A stretch of 48,147 nt of DNA from Maribacter sp. GTDB taxonomy: Bacteria; Bacteroidota; Bacteroidia; Flavobacteriales; Flavobacteriaceae. Every line of letters begins with the position of its first letter. The first letter of the stretch is position 1. Under the pieces are notes generated by a model, which did no database searches, had not been told where the DNA came from, and was given only the letters and a program-made list of their open reading frames with translations. This document shows, piece after piece, positions 35,810 to 44,852 of this stretch. Location: assembly GCA_022865355.1 (NCBI GenBank), contig JALHST010000057.1, positions 1 to 48,147 of the forward strand. The letters are read 5' to 3'. The position numbers were made by a program, and so were the translations under genes.

Positions 35810-36310
35810 ATGATTCAACGTGCAAAGATATCGGAAATTCACGAAATTCTAGCCATGACAAAGGCCTGTGCAGCGCATATGGCCGAAAATGGAATCTTTC
35901 AATGGAACGATGACTATCCGTCGGAACATGCTTTTAAAAATGATATTACGAGAAAAGAACTTTACACTTTTAAAATTGATACACAGATCATTGGGTCGAT
36001 CGTCATTTCAACGAAGATGGACGAAGAGTATCTGCCCGTTACATGGCTTACCCCGAATAAAAATAATATCTATATTCATCGCCTGGCGGTATTACCTTCC
36101 TTCCAGGGCAAAGGCTTTGCACGGAATTTAATGGATTATGCTGAAACCTATGCCCAACAAAATTCGTATGCCTCGATTCGCTTGGATACTTTCAGTAAAA
36201 ACAAGCGCAACCAAAAATTTTATGAAACTAGGGGATACCAGCGATTGGGCGATATCTATTTTCCGAAACAAAGTGTCTATCCGTTTCATTGTTATGAACT
36301 CGTTTTTTAA
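35810..36310 (+). CDS. GNAT-family N-acetyltransferase
   Basis: Acetyl-CoA-dependent acetyltransferase, 166 residues. The acetyl-CoA motif is IHRLAVLPSFQGKGFARNLMDYAE (about residues 83-106) with the Q-x-x-G-x-A loop; the C-terminal strand is KFYETRGYQRLGD. The substrate is not predictable. It is followed 14 bases later by the MATE transporter gene, so the two may form an operon. Confidence 0.92.
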   Translation: MIQRAKISEIHEILAMTKACAAHMAENGIFQWNDDYPSEHAFKNDITRKELYTFKIDTQIIGSIVISTKMDEEYLPVTWLTPNKNNIYIHRLAVLPSFQGKGFARNLMDYAETYAQQNSYASIRLDTFSKNKRNQKFYETRGYQRLGDIYFPKQSVYPFHCYELVF

Positions 36311-36324
36311 ACCGATTCGCCAAC

Positions 36325-37659
36325 TTGAAAACAGCAATTAGTTTTAAGACCATAAACCATTTGGCCATCCCTGCAACCATTGCCGGAATTGCCGAACCCC
36401 TGTTGTCTATTACCGATACCGCCATCGTGGGCAATATTCCTGAAAATGGGTTGGAGTCCTTGGCAGCTGCCGGTATCGTTGGCTCCTTTCTTTCGATGTT
36501 GATTTGGATATTGGGACAGACACGCAGTGCTATTTCCGCCATTATCTCACAATATTTAGGAGCCGGAAAACTTGATGATATTAAAAACCTTCCTGCCCAG
36601 GCCATTTTCCTGAACATTGGCCTGAGTATTCTAATTTTGCTTTCTACCGTGTTCATTGCCGATGATATCTTTGAACTTCTGAACGCATCCGGAAAAATAT
36701 TGCAATACTGTATTTCCTATTATGGCATTCGGGTCTGGGGATTTCCCTTAACCTTGTTCGTATTTGCCGTCATGGGTATATTTCGAGGTTTACAAAATAC
36801 GTTTTGGCCCATGCTCATCGCAATCGTCGGGGCATTACTCAATGTTGTGCTTGACTTTATTTTGGTCTTCGGCATAGAAGGACTCATTAGCCCCATGTAC
36901 TTAGAAGGTGCGGCATGGGCAAGTCTTATTTCACAAGCCGTAATGGCATTGTTGGCATTTTTTCTGCTCCTCAGGAAAACCGATATCGATCTGAAAATAC
37001 GATTGCCCGTTCATCCTGAATTGAGCAGATTGGTACTTATGAGCCTTAATCTGTTCGTCCGGGCCTTGGCCTTGAACATCGCGTTGGTACTGGCTGTTCG
37101 GGAAGCCACCCGTCTAGGGGGCAATTTTATTGCTGCCCACACCATTGCCATAAATCTATGGCTTTTTACCGCATTTTTTATAGATGGCTATGGGGCGGCC
37201 GGGAATATTATGGGAGGAAGACTTTTAGGGGCAAAGGATTACAACGGACTTTGGACCCTAGCGAAAAAGGTAATTAGTTATGGCCTCATGGTGAGTCTCG
37301 TCCTTGTCCTCCTATGCTTTCTTTTTTATCGGCCCCTTGGAAGATTGTTTTCTAACGAAGCCTCGGTCTTGGATACTTTTTATTCCGTTTTTTTTATTCT
37401 TATCCTCGGATTGCCAATGAACACGATAGCGTTCGTTTTTGATGGCCTTTTCAAAGGACTTGGCGAAATGAAATACTTGAGAAATGTTTTGCTCACAGCT
37501 ACCTTTATGGGGTTTGTGCCGGCGCTTTATTTCGGGAAATATATGGGTTGGGGACTATATGGTATTTGGATGGCTTTTACAATTTGGATGATGATCCGTG
37601 GTGGGGCCTTGGTATGGAAATTCAGAAGAAAGTTTCGACCGCTATTACAAAACGCGTAA
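36325..37659 (+). CDS. MATE-family efflux transporter
   Basis: Inner membrane exporter driven by a sodium or proton gradient, 444 residues with about 12 hydrophobic segments in two halves. The N-terminus KTINHLAIPATIAGIAEPLLSITDTAIVGNI is typical of the DinF-like branch, and the second half repeats the pattern (NIALVLAVREATRLGG). The start codon is TTG; no ATG lies near the conserved N-terminus. It is placed between the GNAT gene (14 bases) and the enoyl-CoA hydratase gene (21 bases). The exported compound is unknown. Confidence 0.92.
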   Translation: MKTAISFKTINHLAIPATIAGIAEPLLSITDTAIVGNIPENGLESLAAAGIVGSFLSMLIWILGQTRSAISAIISQYLGAGKLDDIKNLPAQAIFLNIGLSILILLSTVFIADDIFELLNASGKILQYCISYYGIRVWGFPLTLFVFAVMGIFRGLQNTFWPMLIAIVGALLNVVLDFILVFGIEGLISPMYLEGAAWASLISQAVMALLAFFLLLRKTDIDLKIRLPVHPELSRLVLMSLNLFVRALALNIALVLAVREATRLGGNFIAAHTIAINLWLFTAFFIDGYGAAGNIMGGRLLGAKDYNGLWTLAKKVISYGLMVSLVLVLLCFLFYRPLGRLFSNEASVLDTFYSVFFILILGLPMNTIAFVFDGLFKGLGEMKYLRNVLLTATFMGFVPALYFGKYMGWGLYGIWMAFTIWMMIRGGALVWKFRRKFRPLLQNA

Positions 37660-37680
37660 TTTTGAATCAAATATACTGGT

Positions 37681-38448
37681 ATGGCCACCGAAAGGGTAAA
37701 CGGAAGTTTATACACCAAAATTGAAAATAGCATTGCAACGGTTGAATTCGGACATCCCGCAAGTAATTCGTTCGTGGCGGAACTTCTGGATAGATTGACC
37801 AATGAACTGCACAAGCTATCAGAGAATGTGAATGTTTCGATTATCGTTTTGAAATCGGAGGGAGACCGTGCCTTTTGTGCGGGGGCTTCCTTCGATGAAC
37901 TAATGGCCATTACCACTTTGGAAGAAGGCAAAATTTTCTTTAGTGGATTTGCAAACGTCATCAATGCCATGCGCACCTGTTCAAAAATAATCATCGGCCG
38001 CATTCAGGGAAAAGCCGTTGGAGGTGGCGTCGGGCTGGCAGCCGCCTGTGATTATGTCTTCGCTTCGGTCGACGCGGCGATTCGCCTTTCTGAATTGACG
38101 ATCGGCATAGCGCCTTTGGTGATAGCCCCGGCCGTTGAACGTAAAATCGGCAAGGCGGCCTTGTCAGAATTAGCGCTGGCACCAACCGATTGGAAAAACG
38201 CCTATTGGGCCCAAGAAAAGGGCCTGTACGCTAAAGTTTTCGATAGTATCGATGCTATGGACACCGATCTTGATTTTTTTTCAAGAAAAATGGCTTCCTA
38301 TAACCCACGGGCGTTATGGGAAATAAAAAAAATGCTTTGGGAAGGTACGGCACATTGGGATGCCCTCCTAAAGGAGCGTGCCGCCATTTCAGGTACGCTG
38401 GTCTTATCTGAATTCGCTAAAAACGCAGTGTCTAATTTTAAAAAATAA
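37681..38448 (+). CDS. Enoyl-CoA hydratase/isomerase family protein
   Basis: Crotonase-fold enzyme of 255 residues acting on an acyl-CoA. The two oxyanion-hole segments are RAFCAGASFDELMAI (about 64-78) and IQGKAVGGGVGLAAACDYVFAS (about 105-126). A Glu needed by classical hydratases is not clear at the SELTIGIAPLVIAP segment, where the hydratase pattern would have a second Glu, so it may be an isomerase or another crotonase activity. It lies 21 bases after the MATE gene. Confidence 0.88.
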   Translation: MATERVNGSLYTKIENSIATVEFGHPASNSFVAELLDRLTNELHKLSENVNVSIIVLKSEGDRAFCAGASFDELMAITTLEEGKIFFSGFANVINAMRTCSKIIIGRIQGKAVGGGVGLAAACDYVFASVDAAIRLSELTIGIAPLVIAPAVERKIGKAALSELALAPTDWKNAYWAQEKGLYAKVFDSIDAMDTDLDFFSRKMASYNPRALWEIKKMLWEGTAHWDALLKERAAISGTLVLSEFAKNAVSNFKK

Positions 38449-38452
38449 TTTC

Positions 38453-38566
38453 ATGAATATTCTTCAATATTTCAATGGTCAGCTGTTATTCGCCCTCTTG
38501 GCGTTTTTCTTGGTAATTGTATATGTTGTCAATCGCTTTCGAAATAATCGAAAATTCAAGAGGTAG
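38453..38566 (+). CDS. Small single-span membrane protein, 37 residues
   Basis: Starts 4 bases after the hydratase stop. The peptide begins MNILQYFNGQ, has one hydrophobic helix (LLFALLAFFLVIVYVV, about residues 11-26), and ends with a strongly basic tail NRFRNNRKFKR, the usual form of a small inner membrane protein with a cytoplasmic C-terminus. I know of no family. Its tight spacing and helix make it more likely real than chance. Confidence 0.6.
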   Translation: MNILQYFNGQLLFALLAFFLVIVYVVNRFRNNRKFKR

Positions 38567-38618
38567 TTAAAACATTGCCTCCCTTAAAGAATCCTTACCT
38601 TTACGATGTAAAACTACC

Positions 38619-39071
38619 ATGGGCACAATTAGAATTACAAAAGAATTTACCTTCGAGACCGGTCACGCACTGTACGGCTACGATGGCAAATGCAGAAACG
38701 TTCATGGGCACAGTTACAAGCTTTCGGTAACGGTCATTGGCACCCCGATCGGTGACCCATCGCATGTAAAGTTGGGTATGGTGATTGATTTTGGTGATTT
38801 AAAAGCCATTGTAAAGGAGGAAATCGTGGATCCTTTTGACCATGCCACCGTTTTCAATAGGAATACGCCCCATTTTGAATTGGCCCATGAATTAATGGAC
38901 CGGGGACATAAGGTTATTTTGGCCGATTATCAGCCAACGAGCGAAAATATGGTAATCGATTTTGCACATAAAATTAAGTCCCGCTTGCCTAAGAACATTG
39001 CGTTGCATTCGTTACGTCTTCGGGAAACCGAAACTGCTTTTGCCGAATGGTTTGCAGAAGATAATCAGTAG
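38619..39071 (+). CDS. queD: 6-carboxytetrahydropterin synthase
   Basis: Converts 7,8-dihydroneopterin triphosphate to 6-carboxytetrahydropterin in queuosine/7-deazaguanine synthesis. The 150-residue protein has the zinc histidines H16, H29 and H31 and the catalytic C25 in GHALYGYDGKCRNVHGHSY. The later motifs are GMVIDFGDLK, FDHATVFN, and the final LRLRETETAFAEWF with the active-site Glu. A -7-like TACCTTTA lies at 38596-38603. Other queuosine genes are not in the window. Confidence 0.94.
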   Translation: MGTIRITKEFTFETGHALYGYDGKCRNVHGHSYKLSVTVIGTPIGDPSHVKLGMVIDFGDLKAIVKEEIVDPFDHATVFNRNTPHFELAHELMDRGHKVILADYQPTSENMVIDFAHKIKSRLPKNIALHSLRLRETETAFAEWFAEDNQ

Positions 39072-39184
39072 GGCGCGTATAAGAGCGAAGGTCTTTCCCG
39101 CAGTCAATATTGTGGCTTATTGGAACGCCTGATCTTATTCCGCTAGGATACTAATTTGCCCTTGGGAGGCAAGGGGGCATTTCC

Positions 39185-39192
39185 TATCTTTA
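39185..39192 (+). promoter_or_regulatory. Possible -7 box at the lpxH start
   Basis: TATCTTTA differs from TAnnTTTG only in the last base. It ends 1 base before the first ATG (39194) and 7 bases before the second (39200). If used, the second ATG would be the start of a nearly leaderless message. Confidence 0.35.
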
Positions 39193-39193
39193 C

Positions 39194-39970
39194 ATGCATA
39201 TGACGTCCATTAAAATACCTTCGGGAAAAAAAATATATTTCTCAAGCGACAATCACTTGGGGGCGCCGACCAGGGAACTAAGTTTACCGCGGGAAAAAAA
39301 ATTTGTGGCCTGGTTGGATGAAATAAAAAGCGACGCCGCAGTGATTTTTCTTCTAGGTGATCTTTTCGATTTTTGGATGGAATACAAAACCGTGGTCCCC
39401 AAAGGTTTTACCCGTACCTTGGGCAAATTGGCGGAGTTATCGGATGCCGGAATACCCATCTATTATTTTGTAGGCAATCATGATCTTTGGATGAACGGCT
39501 ATTTTGAGGAGGAACTTGGGATTCCGGTCTTTCATGAACCACAACTATTCGAATTCAACGATAAATCATTTTTTATCGGCCACGGAGATGGTCTGGGACC
39601 CGGTGACAAGGGCTATAAACGGATGAAAAAAGTCTTTACCCATCCCTTTTCCAAATGGCTTTATCGTTGGGTACATCCCGATTGGGGCGTGCGTTTGGCC
39701 CAGCATTTTTCAGTAAAGAACAGGATGATTTCAGGGAAAGAGGATGTCAAATTCCTGGGGACCGAAAATGAGTGGTTGGTACAATACGCCAAACGGAAAT
39801 TGGAAAAAGGCCATTTTGATTATTTTGTTTTCGGACACCGACATCTTCCGTTGGAAATAGATTTGGGCAATGGTTCTAAGTACGTCAATTTGGGAGATTG
39901 GATTACCTACTTTACCTATGCCGTTTTTGATGGGGAACAATTGGTCTTAGAAAAATATCCAATCACGTAA
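39194..39970 (+). CDS. lpxH: UDP-2,3-diacylglucosamine diphosphatase
   Basis: Metallophosphoesterase of lipid A synthesis, removing UMP to leave lipid X; peripheral membrane enzyme, 258 residues from the first ATG or 256 from the second. The metal-binding motifs are in order: YFSSDNHLG, LLGDLFDFW, VGNHDLWM, IGHGDGLGPGD, and FGHRHLP. The size and motif set fit the Bacteroidota LpxH group. Its end overlaps the end of the convergent MFS gene by 8 bases. Confidence 0.92.
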   Translation: MHMTSIKIPSGKKIYFSSDNHLGAPTRELSLPREKKFVAWLDEIKSDAAVIFLLGDLFDFWMEYKTVVPKGFTRTLGKLAELSDAGIPIYYFVGNHDLWMNGYFEEELGIPVFHEPQLFEFNDKSFFIGHGDGLGPGDKGYKRMKKVFTHPFSKWLYRWVHPDWGVRLAQHFSVKNRMISGKEDVKFLGTENEWLVQYAKRKLEKGHFDYFVFGHRHLPLEIDLGNGSKYVNLGDWITYFTYAVFDGEQLVLEKYPIT

Positions 39971-41222
39971 TCGCCTCATGCTCTTCGATGTCCTTTCGTA
40001 AATCGAGTCTTCTAAAAGTAGGGGAAACATAGGCGGTTATCCCGACCGTAAGCAAGGTCATGCAGCCCCCGAAAACAACAGCTGCAACCGTCCCCATCAA
40101 TTTGGCGGTTAGTCCGCTTTCAAAGGCGCCAAGTTCATTTGACGAACCCACGAACATAGAATTCACCGAAGCTACCCTTCCCCGCATATGGTCCGGGGTC
40201 TTCAATTGCAAGATGGTCTGCCGTACTATCATAGAGATCCCATCCAAGGCGCCACTTAAAAATAAGGCCCCGACCGAGAGCCAAAACGATGTGGATATTC
40301 CGAATAGTATCATACAAATGCCAAATCCAAATACCGCCAACAGCAGTTTTTTTCCGGCATTGTGATGTAAGGGAAAGCGCGTGGAGCCGATCATGGTTAT
40401 CGATGCCCCCACCGCCGGAGCGGCCCGTAAAACGCCGAAACCTTCTGCGCCGACGTGCAAAATATCCTGTGCATAGATCGGAAGCAAGGCCATTGCCCCC
40501 CCAAAGAGTACTGCGATCATATCGAGCGTCAATGCCCCGAAAATCGACTTTTTACCAAATACAAAGCGAATGCCCTCCTTAAGGCTCTGTAATATAGGTT
40601 CCCCCAATTTCGGATTAAGGATAGGTTTCCTGGAAATTTGTAAGAGCCCGATCAATGCGATGATCGAAAAGCCGAAAATAAGGCACATCGACCAGTGAAT
40701 ACCGATCCAACTAATTGAAAATCCCGCCAAGGCCGGGCCCAAAACCGATGCGAATTGCCAGGTGGTACTGCTCCATGTAGCGGCATTCGGGTACGCTTTT
40801 TTGGGGACGATCAGTGCAATCAACGAAAATATGGTAGGGCCCAAAAAGGCGCGTACAATGCCACCGAGGAAGACCAAGAAATAAATGCTGTACAAAATAG
40901 TTGACGCTGAAATATGATTCGCAAGTTGCGGTAGGCTGAGAATAAAGAGTCCAAGACTGACGATGGAAAACCCGATGATGCATTTTACCAAGAGGTTCCT
41001 TTTTTCCTTTTGATCCACAAAATGACCGGCGAACAATGCCGTTGACACGGCAGGAATGACCTCCATAAGACCTATAATTCCAAGGGATAAGGGATCTTTT
41101 GTCAATGAATATACTTGCCATTCGATTACGATAAATTGCATGGCCCAAGCAAAGACCATGGCAAAACGTACGCCTAAAAAAATATTGAATTCCCTATACC
41201 TTAAGGCAGCGTATGGATCCAT
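39963..41222 (-). CDS. MFS transporter
   Basis: Major facilitator with 419 residues and about 12 membrane segments. It resembles the EntS-like exporter branch: RYREFNIFLGVRFAMVFAWAMQFIVIEWQVY at the start, the loop GHFVDQKEKRNLLVK after helix 2, and RGRVASVNSMFVGSSNELGAFESG in the second half. The substrate cannot be assigned. Its 3' end overlaps lpxH by 8 bases on the other strand. Confidence 0.92.
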   Translation of the reverse strand: MDPYAALRYREFNIFLGVRFAMVFAWAMQFIVIEWQVYSLTKDPLSLGIIGLMEVIPAVSTALFAGHFVDQKEKRNLLVKCIIGFSIVSLGLFILSLPQLANHISASTILYSIYFLVFLGGIVRAFLGPTIFSLIALIVPKKAYPNAATWSSTTWQFASVLGPALAGFSISWIGIHWSMCLIFGFSIIALIGLLQISRKPILNPKLGEPILQSLKEGIRFVFGKKSIFGALTLDMIAVLFGGAMALLPIYAQDILHVGAEGFGVLRAAPAVGASITMIGSTRFPLHHNAGKKLLLAVFGFGICMILFGISTSFWLSVGALFLSGALDGISMIVRQTILQLKTPDHMRGRVASVNSMFVGSSNELGAFESGLTAKLMGTVAAVVFGGCMTLLTVGITAYVSPTFRRLDLRKDIEEHEAIT

Positions 41223-41371
41223 GTAACTATTTCAAGGCTGAATTATGGTGTCAAAGATATTATTATAAAATGGTATGATATGCTTATCTCCTTTAAAAAT
41301 GGCCCATTTAAAAATAATCCGCTTGGGCATATTCACCCGACAGGGGTTCGGGCCTTATTGTTCCTGAAAGC

Positions 41372-43060
41372 CTAACGGATATCCCGAATTTTTAATTGCA
41401 GACTTACGTTGCCTTGCCACTCATTTTCATCAAGGGAAAATACTGCACTGAAAGGTTTTCCGTTTTGAACCAATTCTAGTTTATGCCCCAAATTAAAGCC
41501 GATTGCCGAAATAGGAGGGCTTCCCTTTTGGGTAACCGTTAGCTTTAGATGTTTTCCATCTTCCCCGACGCCTTTGGCATAGCCCGTGTCGGATAAATTC
41601 TCGGCCAGGAAAACAGGCATCATATTTCCTGGGCCGAAAGGTGCCAACTGACTGATAATCCGCAATAACTTGGGTGTAATTTGATCGAGTTGCAATTGGG
41701 TATCCACTGAAATTTCAGGCGTCAGCAGATTGGGATCTATGGTTTCCGATACTACCTTTTCGAATTGCTTTTTAAAATTTTCATATTGGTTTTCCAGCAG
41801 AGTGAGGCCCGCCGCGTATTTATGCCCCCCGAACTGTTCGATGGTCTCCGCACACCCCTCCAAGGCATTGTAAACATCGAAACCTTTTACCGACCGCGCC
41901 GACGCAGCCAGCTTATTGCCGCTTTTTGTGAATACCAAGGTAGGACGATAATAGGTTTCCGTCAATCGCGAGGCGACAATGCCGATGACCCCCTTGTGCC
42001 ACGTATCTTTATACACGACCGAGGTAAAGCCTACGGTCTCATTATTGGCCTCTATCTGCAGTAATGCCTCCTGTGTAATTTCTTGGTCCAAATTTTTTCT
42101 ATCCAAATTGTACCTTTCGATCTCTCCCGCAATTTGGCTTGCTTGTTCCATATCCTGGGCCGTAAGTAGGTTAACGGCATGTTGCCCATGCTTCATACGG
42201 CCTGCGGCATTGATACGGGGGGCTATAATAAACACCACATCGGTAATGGTAAGTTCGTTCTTTTTAATATGATCGATAATGGCTTTGAACCCTGTCCGGG
42301 GAGCCGTATTCATTAGCTCGAGACCATAATAGGCAAGTACCCGGTTTTCCCCTGTTATAGGAACGATATCGGCCCCTATGGCCGTGGCTACCAAATCCAA
42401 GTAGGGAACAAGATCCTGAATGGTCTGGCCTCTTTTTGAGGCCAGTGCCTGTATCAATTTGAATCCGACCCCACAACCACAAAGTTCGTCGTACGGGTAC
42501 TGGCAATCGTCTCTTTTAGGATCCAAAACGGCCACGGCATTTGGCAAACGATCTCCTGGCCTATGATGATCACATATTATAAAATCGATGTCTTTTTCAT
42601 TGGCATAGATGACTTTATCAAGGGCCTTCACGCCGCAGTCCAAGGCAATGATCAAGGAGAAACCGTTATCCTCGGCAAAATCGATGCCTTGAAAGGAAAT
42701 CCCATAACCCTCCTCATAACGGTCCGGGATATAGGTAGCCACATTGGGATAGTAGGTCAATAGATAGGAAGATACGAGTGCTACGGCCGTAGTGCCGTCG
42801 ACGTCATAATCGCCGAATACCAGGATGTTCTCGTTGTTAGCGATGGCAGCTTGAATTCGGGCGACCGCTACCTCCATGTCTTTCATCAAAAACGGGTCGT
42901 GGAGGTGGCCCAGTTGGGGACGGAAGAATGATTTTGCCTCGGCATACGTCGTGATATTTCGCTGCAACAATAAGTGCGCTACCAATCCGTCGACCTTCAA
43001 TTCTTTGGCCAAGGCATCGATTTGATCTTGTTTCGGTTTTGGTTTTATTGTCCAGCGCAT
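41372..43060 (-). CDS. recJ: Single-strand DNA exonuclease RecJ
   Basis: 5'-3' single-strand exonuclease used in recombination and mismatch repair, about 562 residues. DHH-family motifs: VFGDYDVDGTTAVAL (about residue 75), IALDCGVKA, FIICDHHRPGDRLP, and INAAGRMKHG; the DHHA1 part has KGVIGIVASRL and GGHKYAAGLTL. The frame has an ATG at 43078, but the next at 43060 fits the conserved start MRWTIKPKP. It is a stand-alone gene. Confidence 0.95.
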   Translation of the reverse strand: MRWTIKPKPKQDQIDALAKELKVDGLVAHLLLQRNITTYAEAKSFFRPQLGHLHDPFLMKDMEVAVARIQAAIANNENILVFGDYDVDGTTAVALVSSYLLTYYPNVATYIPDRYEEGYGISFQGIDFAEDNGFSLIIALDCGVKALDKVIYANEKDIDFIICDHHRPGDRLPNAVAVLDPKRDDCQYPYDELCGCGVGFKLIQALASKRGQTIQDLVPYLDLVATAIGADIVPITGENRVLAYYGLELMNTAPRTGFKAIIDHIKKNELTITDVVFIIAPRINAAGRMKHGQHAVNLLTAQDMEQASQIAGEIERYNLDRKNLDQEITQEALLQIEANNETVGFTSVVYKDTWHKGVIGIVASRLTETYYRPTLVFTKSGNKLAASARSVKGFDVYNALEGCAETIEQFGGHKYAAGLTLLENQYENFKKQFEKVVSETIDPNLLTPEISVDTQLQLDQITPKLLRIISQLAPFGPGNMMPVFLAENLSDTGYAKGVGEDGKHLKLTVTQKGSPPISAIGFNLGHKLELVQNGKPFSAVFSLDENEWQGNVSLQLKIRDIR

Positions 43061-43159
43061 AGTTTCATTTTCTTCCATATCGCGAGCACAGCGAAACGAC
43101 CTTTAAGTTTTGAACCTCTATCCGTCATTCTTTGAACTTGTCACTTAAACTTGAACCTT

Positions 43160-43588
43160 TTATTTGGAATGAAAGACTGTCTTGATTTCCAATTCGGCAA
43201 ACTGCCTGAACATTTCCATCACCCCACAATATTTCTCTACCGAAAGGTCAACGGCCCTTTGCAACTTCTTTTTATCGAGATTGGCCCCATGAAAATGATA
43301 TTCGACGGCCACGTGGTCATAGTATTTGGGATGTTCGTCTGTCAGGTTGGCAATCGTTTCAATTCGAAAATCAGTGACTTTAAGTTTCATTTTTTTGATG
43401 AGGGCCACAACATCCAAGCCCGAACATCCTGCCAAACTTGACAACATTAAGGCCTTCGGCCGATACCCATTTCCTTCTCCCCCATCCTCGGGGCTCGCAT
43501 CGATTTTCAATGCAAGTCCAGATGGGTTTGTACTTTCAAAGGCCATATTTCCTAGCCATTTGGTCGTGATATGATTTGTTGATCCCAT
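43160..43588 (-). CDS. OsmC-family peroxiredoxin-like protein
   Basis: Cytosolic thiol peroxidase of the OsmC/Ohr fold, 142 residues from the ATG at 43588. The two redox cysteines are in SLAGCSGLDVVALI (C55) and VEKYCGVMEMF (C121). The frame is open far upstream, but that part overlaps the divergent AhpD-like gene and does not resemble the family. The gap between the two divergent starts is 49 bases and must hold both promoters. Confidence 0.92.
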   Translation of the reverse strand: MGSTNHITTKWLGNMAFESTNPSGLALKIDASPEDGGEGNGYRPKALMLSSLAGCSGLDVVALIKKMKLKVTDFRIETIANLTDEHPKYYDHVAVEYHFHGANLDKKKLQRAVDLSVEKYCGVMEMFRQFAELEIKTVFHSK

Positions 43589-43637
43589 TAATTTTTGTTT
43601 CTTTTGATGCATAAAAATACAACAAAAAGAAAGTATA

Positions 43638-44228
43638 ATGCCACTAGTTGACCCTCTTGACCCAGACCATGATTCGGATACAAAAATGTTGGCCGAATTT
43701 TTTAATGAAACCTTGGGGTTTTGTCCGAATTCAGTTTTGACCATGCAACACCGTCCGGCAATTTCCAAGGCATTTATCAACCTGAACAAGGCCGTAATGG
43801 CGAACGAAGGCCGCGTAACCTCGGCCCTCAAACGCTTGATCGCCTGGGTCAGTAGCAATGCAACGGGATGTCGCTATTGCCAGGCCCATGCCATCCGGGC
43901 GGCTGAACGATATGGTGCGGATCAGGAACAGCTCGAGAATATTTGGGAGTACCGTACCCATCCCGCCTTCTCAAAAGCCGAGCGTGCGGCGTTAGAATTT
44001 TCCCTTGCCGCATCCCAAGTCCCAAACACGGTTAACAAGCGAATCAAGAAAGAACTTTATGAATATTGGGACGAAGGTGAAATCGTAGAAATATTAGGGG
44101 TTATATCGCTATTTGGATTTCTGAATCGCTGGAACGATTCAATGGGCACCACCCTTGAGGAGGGCGCTGCCGAAAGCGGGGATAGGTATTTGGGAAAATA
44201 TGGCTGGGAGAAAGGCAAGCATATTTAA
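43638..44228 (+). CDS. Carboxymuconolactone decarboxylase/AhpD-like protein
   Basis: AhpD-fold protein of 196 residues. The redox motif CRYCQAH (C78, C81, H84) is the alkyl hydroperoxidase D signature, preceded by helical LKRLIAWVSSNATG. The C-terminal half (AERAALEFSLAASQVPNTV) belongs to the same all-helical repeat. Reduction of peroxides is likely; the reductant is unknown. It is divergent from the OsmC gene. Confidence 0.9.
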   Translation: MPLVDPLDPDHDSDTKMLAEFFNETLGFCPNSVLTMQHRPAISKAFINLNKAVMANEGRVTSALKRLIAWVSSNATGCRYCQAHAIRAAERYGADQEQLENIWEYRTHPAFSKAERAALEFSLAASQVPNTVNKRIKKELYEYWDEGEIVEILGVISLFGFLNRWNDSMGTTLEEGAAESGDRYLGKYGWEKGKHI

Positions 44229-44852
44229 AAAAATTTGTTTACGGGGATTTATACCTTTTTACACTCATAATTGACTTGAACTGTCTGTAGGGTCAGGATA
44301 TAAAATGAATTGTATATTCGATTTATGAAGGGATTCTATTTAAAGGGTATATGAGTTTTTTTCCTTTAAGTAGCGACCTTCGGGAACTGCCTTCCACGAA
44401 TATGCCAAGACATGCCTAAAGCGTTTTTGTAAGGCATCCATTTACTTCTAATTTAGAGAAAATGTCGTTTTCATCTGTTGGTTACTAAGTGGGGCGTTAG
44501 TATCAAAGTTAGGGATCACAGAGCCAAAACCTTCTGTGGTTGATAATGCGTATAGCATATCTAGTTATTGAAATATTTATTTTATCTTTAAGGTATCATT
44601 TATCTGATTTATAGTTGTTTGTATCTTAAATCTTAGATAAGATTGTTTCATAGCCCTAATTCTTGTTCCCTACTTCCTTAGGCCTTGGGCACGTTATGGT
44701 AAGGCAGTGAAAGTAGCTTTGGAATTATTACAAATCCCTGCCCCCCTTTGTGAGAATGTATCTATAGCAAAAACCCTTCCATGCAATTGTCTGGGATGGT
44801 TTCGACCTACCCTATTAGACATTCATCAATAAGTGCAGTTTGATCAGTAGAT
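44229..44852. other. Intergenic region, 624 bases
   Basis: AT-rich with no credible gene, RNA gene or terminator. It should contain the promoter of the cytochrome gene, but no TAnnTTTG box lies close to its ATG. It may hold decayed sequence. Confidence 0.6.

Noticed and set aside
43589-43858. Long N-terminal extension of the OsmC gene
   Set aside because: It overlaps the divergent AhpD-like gene antisense and its composition does not resemble the OsmC family.
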